Positions 43,004-52,430 of a stretch of 64,000 nucleotides of DNA are shown here, piece after piece. Origin of the DNA: Ottelia alismoides (taxonomy: Eukaryota > Streptophyta > Magnoliopsida > Alismatales > Hydrocharitaceae). Position 1 is the stretch's first letter, and each line of letters starts with the position of its first letter. The stretch lies in contig JAZKJV010002316.1 of the NCBI GenBank assembly GCA_037367405.1, positions 62,001 to 126,000 on the forward strand, in the 5' to 3' direction. Under the pieces are notes generated by a model. That model was given only the letters and a program-made list of their open reading frames with translations. It did no database searches and was not told the DNA's origin. The position numbers and the translations under genes were made by a program.

Positions 43004-43459
43004 ATAATACTATATGCATCCATTATGGGTTCTAGAGTAGCTCACAAGCACACATTTCACTGTACAGGGTGGAAGCTTATCTCGACTAGTAGAATGATAC
43101 GAACAAAATAAGTGCTCCCAAAATCCTTGGGTGGACATATTCTTGTCATGGAATAACAGTGAGTAGTGAGTACATAGTTTGGTTTTCCAAAATGATGGAA
43201 TGCATGTCGTTTATTAGGTAGGTGACAATAAGAGCATCTTCCCAAAGGTAAGTGGGGTAGCACTCTGGACAAGCAAGGTCTGACAATATACATGATGTGA
43301 TGAAGTTTTCGCTCAACCACTCTTTTCAGTTGGAAGTTGTAATGACACCACATTTGGTGGATATTCATGTTTAATAAAGAAAGAAAGCACATATTCATTG
43401 CAGAAATCAAGTGCATTGTCAATATGAACACATATGACATGAAAATTCAAGACATCATT

Positions 43460-43609
43460 TGTTAGAGCAAACGATACTCTGATGTGCTATTCCATAGAGC
43501 CCTTGGGTCTCTTATATAGAGAGAAAACCCTTGGGCAAATTACAGAGACGTACATAAGATAAATAGAAAATACGCAACAGTACATCATAACATAACATAA
43601 GCCTCTACA
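43460..43609 (-). repeat. 3' LTR of copia G
   Basis: The 150-bp LTR runs TGTTAGAGCAAACG to CTCTACA. All four differences from its partner are C here and T there. Confidence 0.93.
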
Positions 43610-43616
43610 CTCCCCC

Positions 43617-46600
43617 TCAAGATGGAGCATAGATATCAATCATGCTCAGCTTGGAAGAACATCTATGGAAAGGTCCTCTGAGCAATGGTTTGGTAAATAT
43701 ATCAGCAGTCTGGTCCTCTGAGCTGACGTGTGAGGTGGAAATCAAGCCCTTCTGGATCATGTCTCTAGTATAGTGACAATCTACCTCTATGTGCTTCGTT
43801 CTTTCATGAAAGGCTAGATTATTGGCAATGAATAATGCTGCCTGGTTGTCACATTGAAGATTCATGGGCAAGGAGACATTTACATTCAGATCTTCTAAGA
43901 CCACTCGAACCCACATCATTTCTGTGCTTGCTTGTGCCATAGCTCTGTATTCAGACTCAGCACTGGATCTCGCCACGACAGTCTGTTTCTTACTTTTCCA
44001 AGAAACCAACGAGCTTCCTATGAAGATAGCAAATCCGGAAGTAGATTTGCGATCCTTTGGACACCCTGCATAGTCGACATCTGCACAAGCTGAAACAGAA
44101 AAATCTGTATCTTTCCTAAATAGCAATCCTGTGCCTGGGGAAGACTTCAGATATCTCAATATCATATACACAGCATCCATATGAACTTGCCTAGGTTGCT
44201 CCATAAATTGACTCACCCGGTTTACTGCAAATGCAATATCCGGTCGAGTTATGGTGATGTATAGAAGCTTACCCACCATCTCTCTGTATCTTCTTTTGTC
44301 CACCTCTTCGGTATCATTGTCGTACAGCTTCATGCTTGGGTCCATAGGCGTACTTGACGGTCTGCATTCATCCATTCCTGTTTCGACCAGCAGGTCTGTA
44401 ACATATTTCCTTTGAGTCATTACCATCCCTTGTGCGTTTCTTGCAAACTCTATGCCCAAAAAGTATCGTATTGTGCCTAGATCCTTCGTAATAAACTGAC
44501 TCCCCAACATAGATTTGGTCATCTCGATTTCCTGAGCATCATCTCCTGTGACCAGAATGTCATCAACGTATACCATGACTACAACTGTACCTCTAGGAGT
44601 CTTCTGAATGAACAAGGAATGATCTGCATTGGATCTCTTGAACCCCTGATGTTCAATCAGCTGGGTGAGCTTCCGGAACCATGCCTGTGGACTCTGTTTA
44701 AGGCCATAGATAGCCTTATGAAGTCTGCACACCATCTGAGTCTCCCCCTCAGCAGCAAACCCGGGTGGCTGCTGCATGTAGACTTCGTCCTGTAGATCAC
44801 CATACAAGAATGCATTCTTGACATCAAGTTGAAAAATGGTCCAGTCACGTACCACAACAACAGCTAGAAGAATGCGAAGAGTGGAGTGTCGAGCCACTGG
44901 TGAAAATGTATCTAAATAATCAACCCCATAGGTTTGGGTAAATCCACGTGCTACCAGTCTGGCCTTGTACCTGTCAAGACACCCATCTGCATGATACTTA
45001 ACCGTAAACACCCACTTGCTACTCACCACAGAGGCACCAGGAGGAATGGGAACAAGAGACCAAGTCTCGCGGGACTGTAAGGCACACATCTCGTCTTCCA
45101 TAGCTAGACGCCAGCAATCAATCTTCATGGCTTCTTGGTAGGTCCGCGGAATCTCAACCGAGGAGACAACGGCTGCAAATCTCTGAAAATCTCCGGTGAG
45201 ACGATGGAAAGACACCTGAGACGCTAGAGGGTATGATGCACAGTGTCGTTTCTGCTTCCTATGAGCAATAGGACGATCAATATCATCTATCACTGTGGGT
45301 ACTGGCGGATCCTCCCCCTGTAGCAAAGGCTTCTGCACCGGTGTGTTATCTAATCCATCAGTGGTGATAACATCAGAACATACCTGAGGCGTGCTGGATG
45401 GTTGACATGTAGCTTGAGCAGGCCCAGACCGTCTTGTGTAGAACTTAGGAAAGGGTACAATCGGAGGTGGTGGTGGTGGTAGTGATGAGGATGTACTAGA
45501 CTCGGATTGACCCATGCTTGGAGGTGGAGGCACATAAATACTAGTATCCGTGGGTGTAGAGGAATCCAACCGGTCACCTGCAGGGGAGAAGTACATGACA
45601 GGTTCTAAGAGAGTAACATCAGCACTCACATAGTACTTGTCATGAATGGGGTCATAACAACGATATCCTTTCTGTGTCCTTGAGTAGCCCACAAAAACAC
45701 ACTTGACAGCTCTAGGAGAGAGCTTGTCAAGTCCTGGAGACAAGCGGTGAACGAAAGCGACTGTGCCAAAGACACGAGGTGTAAGTGAAAACAAGTCCTT
45801 GTTGGGAAAGAGAACAAAGATAGGAGCCTTTTCCCCAAGAACAGTAGAGGGCATGCGATTGACCAGATAGCATGCCGTAAGTACAGCATCCCCCCAAAAA
45901 GGTAAGGGAGCACAACTCTGAATAAGTAATGTGCGAGCAATATCAAGAAGATGTCGATGTTTTAGTTCTGCAACTCCATTTTGTTGAGATGTGTATGCAC
46001 ATGTAGTTTGGTGGATAATGCCCTTAGATGAAAGGAATCGAGCAAGAGACCGAGTGCAGAACTCCAATGCATTATCAGTACACACATACTTAACAATAGA
46101 GGAAAAAACATTTTGCACTTCATTTATAAGATTTTGGATAACATTTCCTGCCTCTGATTTATTTTTAAGAAGAAAAGTCCAAGACACACGAGAAAAATCA
46201 TCAACCACAACAAGATAAAACCTATGCCCCTGATGGTCTGGGACACGACTCGGACCCCAAATATCGATATGTAGTAACTCGAATGAGGAGCCACTGCTCC
46301 GACCTTGACGACTCAGAAAGCTAGACCGATGGTGCTTTCCTAACTGACACGCTTCACAACGAAAGGACGAATTCGGAGAGATCTGAGGCAGGAGGTGACG
46401 CATTTTCTGTAGCGGCAGGTGACCAAAACGAAGATGCCATGTATATGGAGAAACGGAACCCTGAGAGTGTAGTGAGACGCCTGCGTAGGAGTTCCGGACA
46501 AGACGATAGAGGCCATTGTGCTCAGAACCACAACCAATCACCCTGCCCGTGAGTATGTCCTGAAAAATGACAGAAGATGGATCAAATATAGCCCGACAGT

Positions 46601-47873
46601 GCAAATCTTTTGTAAGTTGACTAATTGATAATAAGTTCATGGAAAATTCTGGTGCATGTAGAACATCCTGTAAGTGCATAGAGGGCAAGAGAACTGTCTC
46701 CCCCTGACCGATAATTGGGGAATGAGTGCCATCAGCGATGAGTACGGAGCGACCAGACGGAATAGCTCTATAAGATTGCAGAACATCTCGATCACGGCAG
46801 CGATGATGCGTGGCTCCAGAGTCAACAATCCAACCTGATAGGTCATGACTAGTATAGGAAGCAGAAGTACTACCTGAGGTACTCGCAGGAGCAGACGTAC
46901 TGGCTGACGCAGCGGCTGCAATATCGGATGTATCAGCCCCCTCTGATGATGACTGGGGCATAATATCACGAAGCCGTGCTACAAGCTCCTCGAACCTGTG
47001 ATATGAGGTAGCTGCTGGTGGACCCTGAACATGATCAGCAACACGTGCAGAAGGAGGAAAGCCATGCTTTGAGTAGCATGTATCCTCAGAATGGCCAGTA
47101 CGACAATAAAAGGAGCATGTCAAACGCACCCGACCTCCACGTCCACGGCCTCCACTTCCTCTGCCACGAAAAGAAGACGAACTACCTCGTCCTCTGGAGA
47201 CCGCCATTGCCGAGGGCGGTGGGGTCGCTGCACTGGAGGGAACTGAGATACGACTGAGCCTCCTGTAGACTTCCTCCATCGGAGGAATAGTGGCATCTGC
47301 TAGGATCTGAGAGCGGGCTGCCTCGTACTCTGGATCAAGGGCAGCGAGTAAGACGCCTACCATAGTAGCGTTGCGGAACGTCTTCTGCTGTTCTGGTGTG
47401 GCTGTGAGCGGGATGGTGCTATATAACTTCTCGAACATTCCACGAAGAGATGTGTACAGAGAATGAAGAGGCCTCCCATTTTGCTTCGTGGTAAAAATAT
47501 CATACTGCAACTGCAGCATCTTTGTCTCGTTCCGCACCTGAGAGTATGTCGTGGCCAGAATATCCCACATCGCCTTGGCGGTGGGTTGATGGAGGACGTC
47601 GTTTGCTATCTCCATCGTGAGCGTTCCTGACAGCCAAACTTTGGCATAGGCATCATCGGCCTCCCATGAGGCGTAAATCCCTGTCTTCTCTGTCGGCTCC
47701 TCTTCGGTAAGAATATGTTTCTTACCACACAACTTCATAAGACTCAGGAACTGCATAGCCCAGAGTTCGTAGTTAGTCCAGTCCATTTTGACAATTGGTG
47801 CCGAACCTTTGAAGGCACCTATGGCGGGCATATCAAGCTTTCGGTTTGACATAGCGCCGGAGAGGAAGACCAA
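43617..47873 (-). CDS. Copia G Gag-Pol polyprotein, about 1411-1418 aa
   Basis: The frame opens at 47873, but the likely start is the Met at 47852 (MSNRKLDMPAIGAFKG), which aligns with the other gag starts. In order: gag core (TNYELWAMQF, LAALDPEYEAARS); RGRG stretch and knuckle (about 255) reading CSFYCRTGHSEDTC, whose Cys/His spacing is CX3CX3HX4C instead of CX2CX4HX4C; protease WIVDSGATHHRC (about 347); GAG-pre-integrase; integrase (HIDIWGPSR, VDDFSRVSW, CTDNALEF, with ELKHRHL where others have ERKHRHL); RT (SSKWVFTVKYHADG, YVDDILVTGDD near 1100); RNase H ([26 protein letters not shown]). Full length for the family, no internal stop. Confidence 0.94.
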   Translation of the reverse strand: MVFLSGAMSNRKLDMPAIGAFKGSAPIVKMDWTNYELWAMQFLSLMKLCGKKHILTEEEPTEKTGIYASWEADDAYAKVWLSGTLTMEIANDVLHQPTAKAMWDILATTYSQVRNETKMLQLQYDIFTTKQNGRPLHSLYTSLRGMFEKLYSTIPLTATPEQQKTFRNATMVGVLLAALDPEYEAARSQILADATIPPMEEVYRRLSRISVPSSAATPPPSAMAVSRGRGSSSSFRGRGSGGRGRGGRVRLTCSFYCRTGHSEDTCYSKHGFPPSARVADHVQGPPAATSYHRFEELVARLRDIMPQSSSEGADTSDIAAAASASTSAPASTSGSTSASYTSHDLSGWIVDSGATHHRCRDRDVLQSYRAIPSGRSVLIADGTHSPIIGQGETVLLPSMHLQDVLHAPEFSMNLLSISQLTKDLHCRAIFDPSSVIFQDILTGRVIGCGSEHNGLYRLVRNSYAGVSLHSQGSVSPYTWHLRFGHLPLQKMRHLLPQISPNSSFRCEACQLGKHHRSSFLSRQGRSSGSSFELLHIDIWGPSRVPDHQGHRFYLVVVDDFSRVSWTFLLKNKSEAGNVIQNLINEVQNVFSSIVKYVCTDNALEFCTRSLARFLSSKGIIHQTTCAYTSQQNGVAELKHRHLLDIARTLLIQSCAPLPFWGDAVLTACYLVNRMPSTVLGEKAPIFVLFPNKDLFSLTPRVFGTVAFVHRLSPGLDKLSPRAVKCVFVGYSRTQKGYRCYDPIHDKYYVSADVTLLEPVMYFSPAGDRLDSSTPTDTSIYVPPPPSMGQSESSTSSSLPPPPPPIVPFPKFYTRRSGPAQATCQPSSTPQVCSDVITTDGLDNTPVQKPLLQGEDPPVPTVIDDIDRPIAHRKQKRHCASYPLASQVSFHRLTGDFQRFAAVVSSVEIPRTYQEAMKIDCWRLAMEDEMCALQSRETWSLVPIPPGASVVSSKWVFTVKYHADGCLDRYKARLVARGFTQTYGVDYLDTFSPVARHSTLRILLAVVVVRDWTIFQLDVKNAFLYGDLQDEVYMQQPPGFAAEGETQMVCRLHKAIYGLKQSPQAWFRKLTQLIEHQGFKRSNADHSLFIQKTPRGTVVVMVYVDDILVTGDDAQEIEMTKSMLGSQFITKDLGTIRYFLGIEFARNAQGMVMTQRKYVTDLLVETGMDECRPSSTPMDPSMKLYDNDTEEVDKRRYREMVGKLLYITITRPDIAFAVNRVSQFMEQPRQVHMDAVYMILRYLKSSPGTGLLFRKDTDFSVSACADVDYAGCPKDRKSTSGFAIFIGSSLVSWKSKKQTVVARSSAESEYRAMAQASTEMMWVRVVLEDLNVNVSLPMNLQCDNQAALFIANNLAFHERTKHIEVDCHYTRDMIQKGLISTSHVSSEDQTADIFTKPLLRGPFHRCSSKLSMIDIYAPS

Positions 47874-48298
47874 GGGATGATAGACAACAGAACGTGTGTC
47901 TACAAAGAAACGTTAGGATCCAAGTGCATATGTAGACTTATGCACTTGTATCCATCTGCGGTATGGGGATCGACGGCGAGAGAGTAGGCCCCAAATGCAA
48001 GGCGGGGTACCCGACGGCAAGGGGGTACCTGCGACTGTAGAGAGACGGCGGGAGAGAGGCCCGCGACTGGAGAAGGCGGGAGGAGGACCCGCAGCTGGAG
48101 GAAGGGAGCCCGCGGCTGGAGGAGGGGGCCCGCGGCTGGAGGAGGGACCCGCGGCTGGAGGAGAGGGAGGTGCGGCGGCGACGGTTGGAGAGAGGAAGGG
48201 GCGGCGGCGGTTGCTGGAGAGAGGGAGGGGGTCGGCGGTGCCTTTGGGTGGGGCGGCGGTGGACAAAACCCTAGGCTAGGGTTTTGGCTCTGATACCA

Positions 48299-48448
48299 TG
48301 TTAGAGCAAATGATACTCTGATGTGTTATTCCATAGAGCCTTTGGGTCTCTTATATAGAGAGAAAACCCTTGGGTAAATTACAGAGACGTACATAAGATA
48401 AATAGAAAATACGCAACAGTACATCATAACATAACATAAGCCTCTACA
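48299..48448 (-). repeat. 5' LTR of copia G
   Basis: The 150-bp LTR follows the minus-strand primer-binding site gctctgatacca and has the TATA core gtctcttatatagagaga (minus-strand promoter) near 48342. Confidence 0.93.
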
Positions 48449-48980
48449 TCGTTCATTATTAAGAAAATTTTCATAATATTGCTAACTTTTCTTTTGACTT
48501 CACACGAAAAACTTAGCAAACATGGGTAAAATCAACAAGATAGATCATATGCCTAGAGTGCTCCGGAACACAACTTGGTTCCCATACGTCAAGAGGTACT
48601 AGATCAAAAACAGACTGAACAAACCTAACCAAGTTGACTTAGAAACCATGGCAAATTCTCAGAATAAATTGTAGGCAACTGTGAAAACCAAAATCAGAAT
48701 GAGAAAGGTGCAAACTTAAGATAGCCTTGGTAAATGAACAAAACCCTATGAACTTAGAATAACTGTTAATATCTTCATCAACATACAGTGAATCTGGAAA
48801 GCATCTCTTATGCCTAGTACTCTGCAAAAATTCACCGTATCATAAGCCCTAGAAAAGGCTATTTTCTCAATGCAAACTCAACATCTTCATAGCACAATCC
48901 ATAAGTAAACCTTTTTTCAAAAAGTAAATAGCACCTATTTAATAACAAGGAAAACTTGATGCGACCTACATGGAGATTCG

Positions 48981-49249
48981 ACAAGAAAATAGTGATTACT
49001 CGAGAACTAAACACTAAAATTCTCTTAAACTGAACTAAAATGATGACTAAATGATTTTTACAAACATAATCAAAGTAATAACCTTTTGTTTCTATGTTTC
49101 ATGAAACAAAATTGAAAAACTGGCTAATTAATCGTGGAAACAAAATTAATATATTGACTAGATGAGCTTGCAGTTGAAACAAGATTAGATATTATACGAG
49201 TATCTGGAAATATGCGCATGAATTTTGAGGAAAGACAAAGTAAGACGTC
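48981..49249. other. AT-rich spacer, nothing recognised
   Basis: The short AT-rich stretch lies between the end of copia F and the LINE remnant. No motif seen. Confidence 0.4.
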
Positions 49250-50965
49250 GAGGAGACTCCTAACCATAACCTTATATATTTATAGTAAGAATGTCTTCAG
49301 ACTTTTTGTATGCTTTTACATTCTCCATGTACATATGCTCATCTCGGAAAACAAAGCCATTTTGTGCAAATCACACCGAACATAGGATGCAACCACCCAA
49401 ACCTTGGTGGGGCTACTCCCTTGTCCTAAAGCATCTTAGAAGTCACATAAACCATCCCTTTCGGAGGTAAAAACCTTGGCAACAACTATCACAACACCCA
49501 TACCTCCATAGCAACAGAGCACCTAAAGTAAAGATCCTATGATAAACAATGCCCACATTTGCTGTCACGCCCACAAAAGAAACAAGTTATTCTCGCCCAA
49601 TCTCAAGCGATTCCTTCTCAGTTTCCAACTAAAAATCCGGATATGTAGCAGAACCTTCCACATCCATATGTCAATAAAATGATCAGATGCAACCACCATC
49701 AAAAACCTTTAATAAGTGAAAGGTTTTGTGTGCCTTCTACACAGTAGAACACCCACCAACACAAGACTAATGGTCAGTTGTGTCATCCAATCCTTCACAG
49801 ATTGATAGAGTCTCCAGAAGCTGCAAGGACTCCCCAAAATATTGAGTTGGTAAATTAGAGCTAAAAAGAGGGAGTCAACTGTCTCTGTCCCAGTTATCCC
49901 TCATAGAACATGTATCAACTGTCAGAGTGAAAAGACAACGGATACATGTTGATAACGCTCCTTGCGCAGTTCAATTATCATATCCAAAGAGGAAGCCAAA
50001 GCCATCACCTAAAACAAGCCTCATGAGCAAACTACATGTAGGAACACAGAGTAGATCCCCTTCCGAAAATAGGAAGGCAAAGGTACACCAACAACCTACA
50101 AAGGAAATCCGACCCTCAGATTTGAGTCACCTATCATCTCCGGACTCCGGATCCCCAATTCACCATCTTCTTTCTTCAGAATCAAAGTTTTCCACCCACC
50201 AAAGATATCCCATGTGACTCATCAAAGGAAGTCCGGAAGAAATCTCATAAGCACCTCCGACCTTCCTTCACCCTTACATGTAAAAAGCACGTAGTAAGGA
50301 AAAACATCGAGATAACCGAAGAGCTACCTTTACCAACTTCAGTCAACCATCTTTCAAGTCACAAGTTACATGCCAACTCACGAATTTCTTTTCCATCCTC
50401 CTAATAACCGGTAAGCAGTCGGGCTGCGGGAGTGTGTCTCCCACCAGGGGCAACCTAAGAGGATAGGAAGGGCTCCCCTCTATCTGTAAACAGTCTTACA
50501 AATCACAATCTACTCCTCCATTCCAAAAGAAATAAAAGCAGACTTGGTATGATTAATCTTCAAGCACGAGACTAGCCCAAACATCTCAAACATAATGGCC
50601 GCCCCCTCGACAGTCAAAGCTTCTCCCTTCATAAAGAATATGATAGCATCAACATATTGGAGAATGGGGTTTGAAATCCCCCCTATGGAAATCGGTTAGT
50701 AAATCACCCTCCCTTGCCTTCGATACCATTCAGACCAAAGGATCTGCCACCACAACAAAGGGTAGTGGGCATCCATGACTACCCCTATGCCACGACTGAA
50801 AGAAACCACCCTCCTATATCTTGTTCAGCAACATTGCATAGGAGGCAATCATCATACATCTCTTCATTCAGTCAATCCATTTATTGGGAAAACCTCTACG
50901 ATGTAGGGAGACCTACATGAAGCTTCACTTGACACCTTCATATGCCTTCGAAAAGTCTACCTTCC
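49250..50965 (-). pseudogene. L1-type LINE remnant, strongly decayed
   Basis: The minus strand matches the LINE at 19206-21850 in patches: 50930-50965 (cttcgaaaagtctaccttcc, encoding a KVDFSK-like string), 50765-50810 (site equivalent to the GCPLAPLLF segment) and 50640-50680 (the site of the YADN box). No long frame remains. Further left the sequence fits the C-terminal half and zf-RVT only weakly. The MITE at 50982 follows. Confidence 0.6.
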
Positions 50966-50981
50966 ACATGGACCCCTTGGA

Positions 50982-51198
50982 CATGGCCTCAAATTTCAGC
51001 GAAATTCAGTCGAATTTCTGTCAAATATCGATATCCAGTCGAAATCGAAATTCGACCGAAATGACCGAAATATGGGGGTCCTAATATAAAAAACAACCGA
51101 AATGACCGAAATTTCGATCGAAATTCCACCGAAATTCCATCGAAATTCTGTTTTGGTCGGTACTGAAATGGTGACCGAAACCAATATTTAGGGCTTTG
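50982..51198. mobile_element. hAT-like MITE 8 (217 bp, ACCGAAAT words)
   Basis: The ends are CATGGCCTCAAATTTCAG and, inward from the right, CAAAGCCCTAAATATTGG. It is the same family as MITE 6, inverted and of identical length. The flanks CCCTTGGA and GTGTTGGA match at 5 of 8, so the target duplication has decayed or one side was altered. The body is ACCGAAAT/ATTTCGGT words. Confidence 0.82.
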
Positions 51199-51206
51199 GT
51201 GTTGGA

Positions 51207-51437
51207 GTCGATGGATATTCAGTAATGATGCTAGCATCAACAGAGGGGAACGTATAAGTATACGTAGTAGTGGCAAGGTGTTTGGAGATAACATCGGTGA
51301 CACGGGTGGAGGAAGGTGGTGATAATAGGATAGGAAGAGTTAGTTAGGTGGAGGGGGAAAGAGAAATGTTATAGGGCTTTCCAACGAGGAAAGGGAAGGG
51401 GTAGAAAAGAAAGGGAGAGATGGATGTCAATGGAGAT
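51207..51437. other. Unassigned purine-rich sequence
   Basis: G/A-rich DNA with no ORF of note. It may be LINE-derived flank of the preceding remnant. Confidence 0.3.
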
Positions 51438-51690
51438 ACATCAACAACAACAACAAAGCCTCTTCCTACAATTAAGTTGGGTCGGCTACATGGATTCTTG
51501 ATGACCCGAAAAATGACCAAGACTCAGGTAAATAAAATAAAGCTAGGGTCGTTGCGACCCGAGTCTCGGAGATCAATCGGATTAACAAGAAAAAGGACAG
51601 ACCACCAAACAGAGATAAAAATCAATAAAAAACCAATAGTGGTCCTGGCTATGAGATTAGCCAGGTGTAGCACCCAGGGTCGGACTCAGG
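51438..51690 (+). repeat. Retroposon tail with (CAA)n and the 'gtcggctacatgga' motif
   Basis: At 51440-51500 the sequence reads atcaacaacaacaacaaag, then a stretch ending gggtcggctacatggattc. This is a string I know from many plant short/RTE-related retroposon ends. The following 190 bp are unassigned. The boundaries are not defined. Confidence 0.5.
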
Positions 51691-52430
51691 GAGCACGAGT
51701 TTGCCTTGCGGCCTACGAAGTAGTCTAAAAATGAAGAAAATATAAACAAAGATTTTTTTGGTGGATTTTTAATATTTTTATAATCTTTTAGATTTTTTAA
51801 TAATAAAGAAAATAAGGAAACAATATAAACAAGCAACTTCAAGCAATTATTTAAACACCCAAAAATAGTCCAAAAATTCCAACAAAAATATTTTTAGGTT
51901 TTATATATTTTTTACTGTTTTTGGTGAATTTTTGATAATTTTATGATTTTTATGGGATTTTTTAAAAATGAAAAACTGTCCAATCAGGCTTCAAAGACCA
52001 TTTAAAAATATCAAATGGTCTTTTCAACTCCTGGAGGTATTTTTCTAGAAAAATAGAAACAATAAACAAAATTCAGGAGAAGAGTTTATTAATTTTTGGA
52101 TTTTCTTTGATTTTTTAGAATTTTTATAAGTTTTTCAAGGTTTTTCAATTTTTAAGTTTTTTATAAATCTAAAAATGACCAAAAATGCGCAAAAAAAACA
52201 CTCAAACACACAAAACTTAATTTTTGTGTAATATTTTTAAAAAGGTTTTAATATTTTTTTATGAATTTTCAATCTGGACAAAGGCAAAAAGGGATGTTTT
52301 TGAATTTTTTAAAAATAGTAAAAATGCTAAAAAATGTACCAAATTTTTAGTGAAAATTTCACACAGTGGCAGGAGCCACGTGTCCAATTTTCACGAAATT
52401 TGGACTTGATTTGATATTTTATTAAAATCA
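51691..52430. other. AT-rich non-coding block
   Basis: Dominated by A/T runs (ttttta, aaaaat). Contains 'taataataaagaaaataagg' at about 51798, which recurs near 62511. A possible LTR-like start 'tgtagcaccc' lies at 51668, but I found no partner. No gene. Confidence 0.4.

Larger units (their letters stand above)
43460..48448 (-). mobile_element. Copia G: full-length copia with an open gag-pol frame, nested in copia F
   Basis: Two 150-bp LTRs (43460-43609 and 48299-48448) differ at four positions. The flanks TCATT (43455-43459) and TCGTT (48449-48453) match at 4 of 5. The primer-binding site is at 48287-48298 and the polypurine tract is next to the 3' LTR. The leader (47874-48286) is GC-rich. 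A single 1418-codon frame is open. It is older than copia B by LTR divergence but still looks coding-competent, apart from an odd zinc knuckle. Confidence 0.95.
37710..48980 (-). mobile_element. Copia F: old copia of a different lineage, split twice
   Basis: Minus-strand copia sequence occurs in three pieces: about 37710-38061 (linker after integrase; the start corresponds to the conserved 'tcaaagaaggtaacatttgcactca' site), 43009-43454 (integrase end, with ERKLHHIM in place of ERKHRHLL and NALDFCNEYV-like residues), and 48454-48980 (integrase core and GAG-pre-integrase). The first gap is filled by the three-LTR family N compound, the second by copia G. It is strongly decayed and clearly more diverged than copias A-E and G. 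No LTR found. Confidence 0.7.
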
